From Mactromeris polynyma (Eukaryota; Mollusca; Bivalvia; Venerida; Mactridae), in contig JASFXZ010000040.1 of assembly GCA_032209605.1 (NCBI GenBank), positions 3,720,001 through 3,784,000 on the forward strand: a stretch of 64,000 nt of DNA, written 5' to 3'. Under the pieces are notes generated by a model that saw only the letters and a list, made by a program, of their open reading frames with translations, was not told the origin of the DNA and did no database searches. Shown in pieces: positions 21,336 through 34,221 of this stretch (positions are counted from its first letter, which is position 1; each line of letters starts with the position of its first letter). A program made the position numbers and the translations under genes.

Positions 21336-21853
21336 GGTGGCATATTTCTGCCTACAGTTAACTGCTTAATTAACTAGATAATTATGTGGCTAACTAGATT
21401 AGTATCGTGATAACTTTCCATACCAGACGACATTTTTATCTAGTTAATAACTAGATATCTTGATATTTAACTCGTTAACCACTTAATAACTAGATAATTA
21501 TGTAGTTAACTAGATACTTATCGCGTTAACTACTTGATGTAGCTAATGCGTTACATATCTAGTTAACTAGATAATTATACCGTTTACTATATACTTTACT
21601 AGGTAACCAATTATTTAACTAGATGAGTATGTAGTTAACTAGATAGTTATCGCGTTAACTACTTAACACTTACCTAAAATAGATTGTCCGTACTAGGTTT
21701 AAGTGGTTAAGTGGTGGCAGTTGTGGGCACTATCAGACAGTTTTTCGTGTTAAGATATTTATCTGGTATGTAAATTTATCACGATACTTATCTAGTTAAC
21801 CACATAATTATCTAGTTAATTAAGTAGTTAACTGGTGGCAGATATATGCATCC
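21336..21853. mobile_element. Non-autonomous long-TIR element with GTTAACTAGATA internal repeats
   Basis: The left end GGTGGCATATTTCTGCC...AGTTAACTGCTTAATTAACTAG pairs with a right end whose reverse complement is GGATGCATATATCTGCCACCAGTTAACTAC and onward. Pairing extends about 70 bp. The interior repeats TAACTAGATA(A/G)TTAT and its complement many times. It is flanked by AT on both sides. The GGTGGCATATTTCTGCC end is shared with the element at 39941-41358. Confidence 0.75.
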
Positions 21854-22537
21854 ATAGAAAAGCAATAAAAGATTCACGCCGACAATAAGTTACATGAAAA
21901 GCAGATGCAAAATAAGGTCAAAGTCACGAACAGTCAGAATGGTGATCATGACCGTACTCAAAGTCAAACATAAGATATGAAGTCAAACGTTCAGTATCAG
22001 TATGCGTTGTGAGTTACATGGCCATTGCTGCTAATAAAATCATTGTTATGAAATAACACAATTGTAATCTCCATCCAATATATTTAATATTAGACAGCTA
22101 TCATATGGCATACTGTCCAATGTTAATTCTCAACTGTCCAATATTACCACACGACAATATTGGACAACTGAAAAGAAAACAAACAGAAAAATACCGGATA
22201 ACTAACAAAATGCATTGACTTTTTTCAAAACACATGTTTATAAGAATATCCAAAGCATTTAAATAATTGAATCATGTATATTTTAAGTCTGTTTGTCCCT
22301 TTGTAGGCTGCCTTGGCATAGTATTAAGAAAGCTCAACTTGCTCCTCGTTCACGCCATCAGAAATATTAGATAATAAGTTCAATTTCAAGTAAATTAAAT
22401 TTTGTCAGGTCACATTACCAACATTTTTCAATTTTGAGTGCGTGTTAAAATTTCCGCTACCACTTTCTTGTGACCCCATTTTGTAAGGCATCTATATTGG
22501 ACGGGTAGAAAAACGTGCATTGCGACCGACTAAACCA
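21854..22537. other. Intergenic DNA with a small hairpin
   Basis: CAACTGTCCAATATTA near 22130 faces CAATATTGGACAACTG near 22155. Nothing else is recognised. Confidence 0.4.
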
Positions 22538-22679
22538 GCCTTGCGTTCAGTTACGGCTATCAGCTCTATCTTTTCATAACGTTTTGCAATTTGGTTCCCG
22601 TGTGCAGCCAATGAGAGACGGTGGATAAGGGATACAATACAAAACGCACGCCACTGTTAGCTGTAACTGAACGCAGGGC
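22538..22679. repeat. Short MITE, GCCTTGCGTTCAGTTAC termini
   Basis: GCCTTGCGTTCAGTTACGGC at the left pairs with GCTGTAACTGAACGCAGGGC at the right. Total length is about 142 bp, with no open frame. The inverted repeats are about 25 bp with a few mismatches. Confidence 0.7.
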
Positions 22680-24069
22680 ATATTTCAATATTTTGAGAGT
22701 AGTTGTATTAATCAGTATAGCAACATTTCCACGTGACCCATTTGTTTTAGCGTTATGAATAATGACTTCACAAAAATGGTGTTACGGAAGGGATCATTTC
22801 GGTTTGCTGCAAAGATGAAACATTGTGTTTTTTTGTCCTTTCTGTTACATTAGTATCTGGTATTGAGAGACAACAATTGTACTTAAAAACAAAGGTCTTT
22901 GCCATTTACCCATTATTTATAAGAATAGACCACTTTAACAAAGGTTCAAGTCAGATATATACAACTCAAACAGTCAATTATAAAAATACTGAAAGATCCT
23001 GACAACTGTAAAAATAGTCTGACATTGCCAATACTATTATCTTGACATACATTTAGATTTTATAGGTATACTCAATTTCATTCAAAATATTATTAACATC
23101 GGTAAAAAAATGATGGCTTAACGTGTAAAGATTTAGCGTCATTTGTGCTAAATCAAGGGATCGCAGCATAAATCATTCCATCTTACCCTTAATACACCAC
23201 GACCAACGTTTAACGGCACATTAGGGTCATGTTTATTTGTTTAAACCACAGCAATTGTAACATATACTAACTAGTATAACAAATATTTTAAGTTCATTGG
23301 TTTAGGGTTATCAGTTATTTCAGACTCGTCTTTGAAAAGAAATCCATTGAAAATATCATATGGTGTTAATAAAATACGTCAGATACGCCATGTTTGACCA
23401 TGTCGTGTTTTCCGTAAATTGCCTATGTGCATCCATGACTCTCCGTGTGCAATATAAATATCCATCACAGCACATGTATTGTGGCAGCAACTACATCAAC
23501 AACAACTAATTATATTCAAAACTGCCATCACGTGAGGAGACGTCACTGAGTTTGTGCAACTGTCGGATGCAATCAAAACATTGACAGACAGCGAGTCTAA
23601 ACAAAAACCTGGGAAACTAGGTTAAACTTTCCGGTCGACAAGATAAGAAAAGCTGCTTTTCTGCTTCAATGTTGAATCTTCCGAATTTTTAGGGTGTACA
23701 TGAATGTGGGAATATTTTTGATGATGCGGATGTTAAGACAAAAATGTGAGTTTAGTCCTTCTGGGACTTTAAGAGAATACACAATCTTCCTAAATATATG
23801 GTAGGATTTGATAGGACATTAAAATTGTGAAAGCACTAAAATGTGAAAATATGTCATAACTCAAGACCACGTAACTCTATTTACAGATTTATGACAAACG
23901 GTTTAGCAGATATCGACGATAAGAATGGAAGGAGTCATAACTTGAATACAACAAGACACGGGTTTATGATATATTACGAAATTATAGCAACATTTTTCAC
24001 ACATAAATCACTATTATTTTAGTCGAGTCTTTCATGCTACGACTGAGCTTGGCGACATGTCGTCTACAT
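22680..24069. other. Intergenic DNA; one TATA-like box
   Basis: No exon is supported. TATAAATA at 23453-23460 is followed about 30 bp later by a CA-rich start-like stretch, so a plus-strand promoter is possible. No matching gene was found, and this is not claimed as a feature of its own. Confidence 0.3.
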
Positions 24070-27000
24070 CTAAAACAGCAAAGCTAATCCACTTGCAACA
24101 GCCCCCAAGGCAACTTTAGTTGCCCCAGCTAGTCCCAAGACACCAGCACTCTGTGCCAGAGCAAAAGTGCTGCCTGCAACAGTTGCAGGTCCCTGTAAAA
24201 AATAGAAGAAATAAAATAAATATATTTGTTACACTAAATGACACTAAAATATACATTGAATACTACTTTCAACAGAACAGAAGCCACAAACCGGCCCTTG
24301 ATATAAGTGTACAAAACACATAAAAGATACAGAGTCATGTACATAACTGTAGATACATTATACAGAATCATGTACATAACTGTAGATACAAGATACAGAG
24401 TCATGTACATAACTGTAGATACAATATACAGAATCATTTACATAACTGTAGATACAAGATACAGAATCATGTACATAACTGTAGATACAAGATACAGAAT
24501 CATGTACATAACTGTAGATACAAGATACATAATCATTTACATAACTGTAGATACAAGATACAGAATCATGTACATAACTGTAGATACAAGATACAGAGTC
24601 ATGTACATAACTGTAGATACAAGATACAGAATCATTTACATAACTGTAGATACAAGATACAGAATCATTTACATAACTGTAGATACAAGATACAGAATCA
24701 TGTACATAACTGTATATACAAGATACAGAATCATGTACATAACTGTAGATACAAGATACAGAATCATTTACATAACTGTAGATACAAGATACAGAATCAT
24801 GTACATAACTGTAGATACAAGATACAGAATCATTTACATAACTGTAGATACAAGATACAGAGTCATGTACATAACTGTAGATACAAGATACAGAGTCATG
24901 TACATAACTGTAGATACAAGATACAGAATCATTTACATAACTGTAGATACAAGATACAGAATCATGTTCATAACTGTAGATACAAGATACATAGTCATTT
25001 ACATACCTGTAGATACAAGATACAGAATCATTTACATAACTGTAGATACAAGATACAGAATCATTTACATAACTGTAGATACAAGATACAGAATCATTTA
25101 CATAACTGTAGATACAAGATACAGAAACATGTACATACCTGTAGATAGAGGATACAGAGTCATGTACATAACTGTATATACAGGATACATAGTCACGTAC
25201 ACATGATACAGAGTCATGTACATAACTATAGATAGAGAGTACAGAGTCAAGTACATGATTCAGAGTCATGTACATAACTGTGGATAGAAGATACAGAATC
25301 ACGTACTCATGATTCAGAGTCATGTACATAACTGTGGATAGAAGATACAGAATCACGTACTCATGATTCAGAGTCATGTACATAACTGTGGATAGAGGAT
25401 ACAGAGTAACGTACATAGGATACAGAGGCATGTACAAACCTATATATAGAGAATACAGAGTCACATACACAGGATACAGAGTCATGTACACAGGATACGG
25501 AGTCACGTACGCAGGATACAGAGTCATGTTCATAACCATAGATAGAGAATACAGAGTCACATGCACAGGATACAGAGTCACGTACACCAATACAGACTCA
25601 TGTACATAACTATAGATAGATAATACAGAGTTACATACATAGAATACAGAGTCATGTACACAGGATGCAGAGTCACGTACACAGGATACAGAGTCATGTA
25701 CAAATGATACAGAGTCACGTACATATGATACAGAGTCATGTTCATATCCATAGATAGAGAATACAGAGTCACATGTATACACAGGATACAGAGTCATGTT
25801 CATAACTATAGATATATAATACAGAGTCGCGTACACAGGATACAGAGTCATGTACATAGCATACATAGTCACGTACATGTGATACAGAGTCATGTTCATA
25901 TCCATAGATAAAGAATACAGAGTCACATACACAGGCAACAGAGTCATGTACACAGGATACAGAGTCACGTACATATGATACAGATTCATGTTCATATCCA
26001 TAGATAGAGAATACAGAGTCACATACACAGGATACAGAGTCATGTACTCAGGATACAGAGTCATGTACTCAGGATACAGAGTCAAGTACACAGGATACAG
26101 AGCCATGTACATAACTATAGATATATAATACAGAGTCACGTACACAGGATACAGTCATGTACACAGGATACATAGTCATGTACACAGGATACAGAGTCAC
26201 ATACATATGATACAGAGTCATGTACATAACTATAGATAGAGAAAACAGAGTCACGTACACAGGATACAGAGTCATGTACACAGGATACAGAGTCACGTAC
26301 ACAGGAATACAGAGTCATGTACATAACTATAGATAGAGAAAACAGAGTCACATACACAGGATACAGAGTCATGTACACAGGATACAGAGTCACGTACACA
26401 GGAATACAGAGTCATGTACATAACTATAGATATATAATACAGAGTCATGTACACCGGATACAGAGTCATGTACACATGATACAGAGTCACGTACATATGA
26501 TACAGAGTCATATTCATAACCATATATTGAGAATACAGAGTCACGTACACAGGATACAGAGTCATGTACACAGGATACAGCGTCACGTACATACGTACAG
26601 GTTCATGTACACATGATACAGAGTCATGTACACATGATACAGAGTCATGTACACATGATACAGAGTCATGTACACAGGATATAGTCATGTATACAGGATA
26701 CAGAGTCATGTACACAGGATACAGAGTCACATACACAGGATACATATTCATGTACACAGGATACAGAGTCATGTACACAGGATACATAGTCATGTTCATA
26801 ACCATATATAGAGAATACAGTCATGTACACATGATACAGAGTCATGTACATAACTGTAGATAGAGGATACAGCCATGTACATAACTATAGATAGAGGATA
26901 CAAAGACATGTACATAACTATAGATAGAGGATACAGATTTATGTACATTACTGTAGATAGAGGATACACAGTCATGTACATAACTGTAGATAGAGGCGTT

Positions 27001-27659
27001 GAATAGTACCCAAGATCACAAAACTACATGTATGATACGACATAATTGGGGGACTTACTTGTACAGCCGCAGCAATAGATCCAGCCACTACGCCACCGGC
27101 ACCAAAACCAACTGCTGAAAGAACTAGTGGTGCACCAACTACTGTAGCAATACCCGCTGCTGTTGCAAGTAGAATACCTGAACATGACAAAGATAATAGT
27201 CGATTATTTGATACTTTGAAAACATAAACAACATTACGGACATATAAACCCTGGTCCATGACAACATATAATGGGTAACTTCTACAACAGAACTGATGAA
27301 ATCCGTGAAGTATATTTAATTTTCACAATGAAGCTTTTCATAAATGCATCAAATTCAAGAACAGAAATATCACCAGCGTTGAAAACGTTATTTATATAAG
27401 GTCTCGTCTAATTTTGCTGTTTTTAAAAGGGAAGCAGTCGTTTTTGTAACATCAGGTTTACTACTTATTAATTTAACCTACTTTAAAGCAATTGTAGTTT
27501 TCGAAATATTTGATACATGTAATTTATTTTATTATATACTGTAAAACAAAGGAAAGTGAATCAATAAATCCACACATAATAAATTTAATGAAACCTCACA
27601 GTCTATCTTGGGGATTTGTCAGTGCAAGTGAACTTAATCAGAAAATACTAACCTGGCAT
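24070..27659 (-). CDS. IFI27/ISG12-like small hydrophobic protein
   Basis: The gene is read on the minus strand. Coding exons are 27653-27659 (ATGCCAG), 27059-27177 and 24070-24192. Introns are GT-AG with consistent phases (1, then 0). The product is 82 residues. It is rich in Gly and Ala: GILLATAAGIATVVG near the start, then LSAVGFGAGGVVAGSIAAAV (about residues 22-41), then QSAGVLGLAG and a hydrophobic end ALGAVASGLALLF. GF...GV.AGS.AA and the QSAG..GL motif are hallmarks of the Ifi-6-16/ISG12 family. In vertebrates these are interferon-induced, membrane-associated proteins acting at mitochondria or the nuclear envelope in apoptosis and antiviral responses. Molluscs have many such genes. Intron 2 (24193-27058) is nearly all minisatellite. 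The seven-base first coding exon is small but uses a good donor (CAG/GTTAGT); an alternative upstream start is possible. Confidence 0.87.
24313..26996. repeat. Minisatellite filling intron 2 of the ISG12-like gene
   Basis: From 24313 to about 25200 the unit is 33 bp (GATACAGAATCATGTACATA then ACTGTAGATACAA), about 27 copies with A/G and G/T variant sites. From 25200 to 26996 it becomes a mixture of 21-23-bp units (ACAGGATACAGAGTCATGTA) and longer ones with ATAACTATAGATAGAG. Since no unit contains a stop in some frames, both strands stay open for hundreds of codons (11-residue periods). These frames are repeat artefacts; splice sites of the flanking exons place the array in an intron. Confidence 0.95.
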
Positions 27660-29074
27660 GTTTAAATTAGTGTACTTGTATGCCTGGGAATATTCCAATG
27701 ACTATTTACTCCCACACTATTACTGTAGTCGACTTTACTCGAAATGTTGTATGCAGAAATTATCTACTGTGAGTTGAAATATGTTTTCCAGCCTAGAAAA
27801 GACAAAAAGGATATTTCATATATTAGAGCTGAGCTTTATGTATATAAACCCGTCGAAACGGTACGGATCAGACGGGTTTTACAACATCCATTGCTGTTTA
27901 CGCTCAACGATTGTCTGCACATTCGCTTGTTGGACATTTAAACTTTGTCTGTGTCGTCAAAAAGGCATATCATGTGTTAATGTTAAAGTAAATCATATTT
28001 TTTAAATGTTATTTATCGAAATACGCCAAGTATTTGCCCATTTGCTATTTTTGAGGCGCTTTAGCGTCTCTTTGCTATCATCGTCTCAACCGGAAGTATA
28101 CTCGAAGTACCGCCATCCAGTATCCATCGTCCAAGAAAATAGTACATGTTCATTCCTCTGATTTATTATAGATTCGATGAGCATAATGACTGATTTGTCA
28201 GAGATATAACTATTGTAGAATGGGAATCTTGATATCAACGGGTTATCTGGATTATTTGAGTCAGTTTTGGTTTACCCGAATAATCGCGTATTAATTTCTA
28301 ATACGATCAATCAAAGTACTGAAAGTACTTTTGGTCTAGGTGATTTTTGACACATTTCAACCTCAACTCAAAGTAACCGCAATTGAAAATCCTATTTGTA
28401 CGTTTATGAGCCGTATCCCTGTGGTTTTCTGCATGTGCGTTAATATTGCGGGATCATGAGAATCACTTTTGGCAAGATGACCATTTTGAGTGTACACAAG
28501 CTAATTATGGTACGTGTTTTTCTATATTCCCACATTCATCAATCATTTGCAAGAAGTAAATTCTTATTTTAACAATGAGGTTAAGATGCAGCGAAATATT
28601 CGTCAAAATTCTAGTATTAGAGAACTTAATCTGATTTATAGAATACTAAGCGTCACCAGTCGATACGATAGTTCATAAACAAATTTGCAAACAAAATTGG
28701 TGATGCGAGAATAAGTAAAATCACTTCAGCAACCTTACTTTGATCATTTAAGTGAATGTTATTATTAATTATTATTATCAAAGTGCCATTTTAAACGAGT
28801 AACACTGATTGATCATGACCCAGATTTGTTCGATTGTATCAACTTCGGATGGTCACAATTTTCGGATAATTTATGACAATGTTTAAAATTTGTCTATTTT
28901 TAGATGACAGCGGTTTAAATCGAGTGATGAAGATAAAGAGATAATTGATGAATTTCATCCACAACCAAGCCAACCACTTACTGCCCAAAATTGAATTATA
29001 CTAGACTCCTTATAATGATTTTTGGACTCATATTTCTTCCCAGGGACGCAAATCCAACTAATTCCTAGAGTGAG
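27660..29074. other. Upstream flank of the ISG12-like gene
   Basis: This presumably contains its promoter and 5'UTR (minus strand). A palindrome GGAATATTCC at 27687-27696 fits the loose kappa-B consensus GGRRNNYYCC, 28 bp upstream of the start codon. No clear TATA box was found. The rest shows nothing recognisable. Confidence 0.35.
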
Positions 29075-29281
29075 AACCCTGACTCCTATGTTGATGTCGC
29101 ATACCAAGATGACTGGTATACCCAGTCTACTATTTTTGCCTCAGATATTTATGACAGTTGTAAAAGGCGCCTTTTCGAAAGACTAGAACATACAACATGT
29201 GACCTTGCAGAAAAGACGTTAAATGAATACAGAAAGCATAGATCTGTGATAAAATGTGACTTGATTCGAGATGTTGTATAA
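29075..29281 (+). CDS. Possible unassigned 3' exon (68 codons)
   Basis: An open frame of 68 codons ends at a TAA (29279-29281). It reads VAYQDDWYTQSTIFASDIYD, then CKRRLFERLEH and NEYRKHRSVIKCDLIRDVV. Composition is protein-like (mixed charge, Trp, Cys, Tyr), unlike the A/T-driven frames around it. A stop sits directly upstream in frame; CCTAG at 29065-29069 could be a weak acceptor. No start codon or partner exon was identified, and no family was recognised. It could be a decayed exon or part of a mobile element. Confidence 0.25.
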   Translation, partial: NPDSYVDVAYQDDWYTQSTIFASDIYDSCKRRLFERLEHTTCDLAEKTLNEYRKHRSVIKCDLIRDVV

Positions 29282-30100
29282 ATTTAGGGAGACAATGGTT
29301 ATACTGGATTGTCGGAAGATAAAAAAACTTTTGAATTCATAGATCTATTTTCGAGAAGAAATATTACTGTATTTGTACTTGTTATTCCTTGCTTTTCTAT
29401 AATTGTGTACCAAAAGAAAAACTACAATGGAATGAAGGACATAAAATTACATTAGTAGATCTTCATATTGCTTTTTGATATCAAGAAAGTTGGAAGTAAA
29501 ATGTATTAATAAATATTTTACTACCTGTTTTGCTAGAGAATCATTTAAAACAAAAAGTATGCAGACACTGAACGTCAATTAAACATAGTATTATATACTG
29601 TCTATACGGCTTGAACAAGTTTACACTGCATGAATGGGAGTCTTGATGCCGAAACAATTAACGGCGTAAACTTTGTGTTGTATACATAAAATTGTTATTC
29701 TTTTCACAAATGTTGATATTTGGTATTTGATATACTACAAAACAAACAACATATTCAGATTCAGCATGACAAAATACATGCAATTGGAAAATATGGGTAT
29801 CATATCATGAAATATGCAGAAGTTATTAGAGAATTCAGTTTCAAAAAATTGTGAAAAGGAGTTCCGTCGCTCATGAAGCATTGAATATTATTCCATAATG
29901 TCAGATATTCAAAATTGATTTCAGTGTTATGTGAAGCTTGCAAGCAGTAATCATAACTGTATTTGTATTTTATACAGATTTACTTAAAGATTAGTGGTAG
30001 TTACTATAACTATTTTATCTTGCTTGACTATACTAATTTCCAAGTGATTATTACATGGCAGTCGGGTGTATTTGCATCCATCTATCACTTTCTTTGTCCG
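29282..30100. other. Intergenic DNA, nothing recognised
   Basis: A/T-rich; no supported gene or element. Confidence 0.4.
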
Positions 30101-30104
30101 AACC

Positions 30105-31000
30105 ATTTCTTTTGAACATTGGAGGATTTTCAAATAACATGGCACAAATGTTCACCATGATGAGACGGGGTGTCTCAGTAAGACCCATGTCCGTTACTCA
30201 AAGGCCAAGAACACACTTGGAAGTCAAATATCAAAAATGGGTCTAAAAACCTTGTCCGGCCCATAACACTCTCATTTATTAAGAGATTTTCAAATTACTT
30301 TGCACAAATTTTCACCGAGATAAGACAATCGCAATGCGTGTTGATCGCAGGACCCAAGGTCATGGTCACACTTGTAGGTCAAACGTAAAAAAATGGGTCT
30401 AAAACATCTTTTCCGGGATATTGCACTGTTATTTATTGAGGGATTTTGAAATAACTGTTGGCCATGATGAGATGGCATGTAATGTGCAAGACACATGTAT
30501 GTAGGTAAAAGGTCAGGTTGGAGGTCAAATGTATAAAGAATGAGTCTGAAACATCTTGTCATTTATTAGGGATTTTCGAATTACTTTACACCAATGTTCA
30601 CCATGGTGACCTCATGTATCGTGCAAATTCCGTGTCGGTAGCTTAAAGGTTAAGGTCACACTTACAGGTCAAACACAAAAAACAGATCTAAATATCATCA
30701 CCTGAATATTACACTGTCCTTTATTGGAGGTTTATCAAATTACTAGACATATACTTCACTATGCAGCGATGGTGTGTTGCTCACATGTAGAGGTCAACGG
30801 TCAGAAAAGGGTCTGATAGGTCTTTTCCAGAATTTGACACCATTCATTTATCGCGGGATTATTTAAATTACTTGACATAACTGTTCAACATGATGAGATG
30901 GTGTGTCACACACAAGACCCATACCCTAAGTACATAGCTGAAATATCAATATCACACTTAGTCAAAAGTAAAAAATGGTTATAATAGATATGCACTGTAT
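30105..31000. repeat. Degenerate tandem repeat, about six units of about 150 bp
   Basis: Phrases such as GGGATTTTCAAATTACTTTG, CAC(C/A)ATGATGAGA and CACACTTGTAGGTCAAA recur at about 30122, 30280, 30437, 30568, 30725 and 30852. Units are well diverged and of unequal length. It is a type of tandem repeat seen widely in mollusc genomes. Open frames on both strands over it are chance. Confidence 0.85.
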
Positions 31001-31179
31001 GGCATTAATTATATAACCATATTCTCTTAAATGCTTGAAATTTAGCGGGCTTGACATGTTGCCCTTGGGCATCTAGTAGTTGATACTTCATGTTCACTAT
31101 AGTAGGGCCAAGATCTGAAGACGCAATAACAATTGACATAATGTAATTGGTTGGATCAGTTCATATCAAAGCCCAGGTC

Positions 31180-31520
31180 CTTCCATATGTCACACTTTTT
31201 TCAGTCCGGAGCGATATGTTGGTACTGGTTGGACAGATTTCACTGAAACTTTCTATGAATATATATATGGGTATGGGAATGATGCACATCAAAGGGTTCA
31301 CAATCCACCTATGTATGACATAGTCATGGCCCTTTGATACTTTCAATTAGTCACATTTTTCCTGTCTGGAGCCATTACCGTATCTTGGTCGTGGTTCGAC
31401 AGATTTAATTGAAACTGTCTATGAATATATAGATGGATGGATATGGGCATGATGCACATTCAAAGTCAGGTCACAATCCACCCATGTATGACAGAGTAAT
31501 GGCCCTTTGTTACTATCCAT
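31180..31520. repeat. Two-unit tandem repeat, about 180 bp
   Basis: GACAGATTT(C/A)A(C/T)TGAAACT, TCTATGAATATATA, ATGATGCACAT, TCACAATCCACC(T/C)ATGTA and ATGGCCCTTTG occur twice in the same order. A third, weaker start is seen before 31160. Confidence 0.85.
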
Positions 31521-32410
31521 TAATGTGTAGAACTTTGCCAAAAGTATTATTTGTTAATTCCATTTAACCCTTACAAAAACAAGTTGATGGTTATATATGC
31601 ATAATTATTTCAATATGAAAGTCCAGACTCCTATATTGAAAGTCATATAGTGATATACTACAGCTATATACAAACGTATTGTTATTTTACAATTGTAAAG
31701 CAACAATATGTTTTTAAAATTGAAGACTGATTCATTTCATTGAGATTTATTACTGCACTATATTCCATCTGGAATGGGTCAGGTTACTTGAGTTCATCAT
31801 GCTAATACCTATGGAGTTACATAACAACCAGACTGTTGCACTACTTTGTTTCACTCCATATCCTTTATAATATCGACAGTGTACATTGTCAAAACATTTA
31901 AAGGTGTCATTATGGGACAACTTTTTGGTCTTTGAATTTCCTAGCGCATTAATATCTCTTATTTTTTTCTTGAAAGTACAGAATATTTCTCTTTTATATA
32001 CCAAAAACCCAGGTGTCCATATTAAACTGATTATCGAAAACAGTTTAGACGGTTTTCGAGTCTAATTACTTTATAGAATTTTCTGGAACTATATATCGAT
32101 CAAGCATGGGTGTGTGTGGGGTTAATTCCAAGAAGAGAGCGGATGGATGGCATAGGAAGATGATTATTGAAAATAATCACCTTCAAATATTATAGAAAAC
32201 GTGCCTTGGAAGCGCCTCTCAGGACCTTCAGTCCTTTGATTTAAAATTGGTAAGCCATTACATGTGGAAGAATTCTCATCATCTGATAATCGATACGCGC
32301 AAAATTGCCTATATAGAACTATGAAGGATATTAGCTTTAAATTAGTATAACTTTTTATCCGTTAAAGATGTCAAATAAATGCAAACGGTTTTGGAATGTT
32401 TTACCTTATA
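31521..32410. other. Intergenic DNA, nothing recognised
   Basis: No supported gene. A minus-strand frame at 31750-32004 shows no domain. Confidence 0.4.
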
Positions 32411-32521
32411 TTTGAAATAAAAGTAAAATGGTATTTTTTAACTTTAAAACAGTTAGCAGTGCTATATAGAATATATAGGCGAAAACAATTTACTCTGAAA
32501 TTAACTTAATGTCATTTAAAA
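32411..32521. repeat. Dispersed repeat, copy of 1-112
   Basis: Near-identical to the first 112 bases of the window in the same orientation, with about three substitutions. Confidence 0.85.
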
Positions 32522-32779
32522 TATTTAAAGAGGAAAAGGGTATTTTTTCACTTTAAAATTATATAGTATGTTTTTTACCACGTTCGGAAATGTTCGGAAG
32601 ACCATCCGAGTAAGACCGAAGTTTTATGGCACTTGATCTCTGGATGGTCACACTTAGGGGTCCAGCAGCGATTATACAAGCTGTTAATTAACAATAACAG
32701 CGCCTTATAGGGAAGAATTTGGGGGAAATGTGCTTTTTTATATAGAGCCTAGAAATAAAATATTGGTGTGGTTCATCAT

Positions 32780-32985
32780 AGGGTGACAATAGATTGACTT
32801 TTTATTATGTAAAGGTGTGCAATTTCAAACAGTATAATTCGACTACAATAAATATATTTTTATATGATATTGTTTAACTTTATATTTAAAAGTGAAAATT
32901 ATGATATTAATGCTATTAATATTGTAAAATACAGATGTCACAATTATTTAGACAAATAGCCTGCATAATTTATATCAAACAGAGA
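32780..32985. repeat. Dispersed repeat, copy of 1456-1820
   Basis: Shares ordered blocks with 1456-1820. Order and orientation relative to 32411-32521 are the same as at the first locus, supporting one element present twice. Confidence 0.7.
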
Positions 32986-32994
32986 GAATACGTA

Positions 32995-33165
32995 AATACG
33001 GGGAACGCCACATACACAAGACAATACCTCCCCACGCAGACCTCAGGAAAAACAACAATCCACAAAACATAACGCACCTAAGGAGGTCAAACGTTACACA
33101 TATTAAGGAACAGAGGCACAAGGAACGGCCCAACAGACCATAAGGAATAATTAAGAGTATCAAAG
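32995..33165 (-). repeat. Dispersed repeat, inverted copy of 19096-19270
   Basis: The reverse complement carries the shared words listed for 19096-19270. The minus-strand frames across it have no domain and are not proposed as genes. Confidence 0.8.
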
Positions 33166-34221
33166 TGGACAGTAAAAGGAGGGGAGGGGGGAATTAATGG
33201 ATGGAAAAGCTCACAGGACAATTCAAGACAACTGGCCACAATAGGCCAACATTGGGCAGGAAACACTCTGAACACTGTATAAAGTGACAGAATTGCATAG
33301 GGGAAAGGGAAACATAAAACATTCATAACACAAACAGAAACAACAATCATATAGCGAATTACAGCCTTGGAACTGTCAGTAAAAAATACTGGGGGTTTAA
33401 ATCGATTTAACAGCTAGCTAACCTCACACCTTATCGCTATATGGTCATTGATTTCCAACATATATACATAAATTGACTAAGTAGGCAGTAACTAATCATT
33501 AAAATAAACCAACCATCACGTACATTTCAACAGACATACAGTAACTAATCGAGCACGGAGGAACAAGCAGCCTTATACTGACCTTATTCCCCGTAACTAA
33601 AATAGTAACATCAGAATAGAAGTAACCTTAAAATGTCAAATCAAAGTGCAATTTAAAAAAAAAAAGTCAACTTGATAATGTGTTTACTAATAAAAATTCT
33701 TAGATATTATTGATAGGGAAATGGAATTTATAACTAAAAGAAATATGTTTAATAAGAAAATAAAACACAAAAACACGACTGCACCCAACGAATATTAAGA
33801 AAAGTTTACTTGGTAGAGTCAAATGACGTCATAAAATGTAATTCGTATTGTAGATAGAAGTTTTCTTGGTATGGTGACGTCATACAATTTTAATGACGTA
33901 ATAAAAGATATAGTATACGCTGCTTAAGGAGACGTTATTTATACAAGACTGTGCCATATAAACAGATACTATACAAGAGAAAAACAATTAAGTAACACAG
34001 ATGCGCTACTCGGCCAGATATCGTAAAATCTCTAGGAAAATAAAATCTCACGAGAGCAGGTGAACGTAAACCAGATATGGCGCATCGTTACGATGTTAGC
34101 GGCAGACACATTGTCTAATCAAAGCGCTGAAGGCCAGGAGCTGCAGACAGCTGAATTGTGGATTTGCTTGCCCTGTGTACATCTAGTTACTTGTTTGTAA
34201 ACAAATTATCATATTTACTAC
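33166..34221. other. Intergenic DNA, nothing recognised
   Basis: ATGACGTCAT-type CRE-like words recur between 33822 and 33890 but without a recognisable gene. Confidence 0.4.

Noticed and set aside
23453..23460. TATAAATA as a promoter
   Set aside because: No gene with supported exons follows on the plus strand.
24307..26805. Long open frames on both strands (up to 595 codons) as repeat proteins
   Set aside because: They are translations of a minisatellite that lies between two well-supported exons of the minus-strand ISG12-like gene; both strands are open only because the unit has no stop.
32975..33350. Hydrophobic minus-strand frames as membrane proteins
   Set aside because: They lie on a dispersed repeat also found at 19096-19270, and the frames are not conserved between copies.
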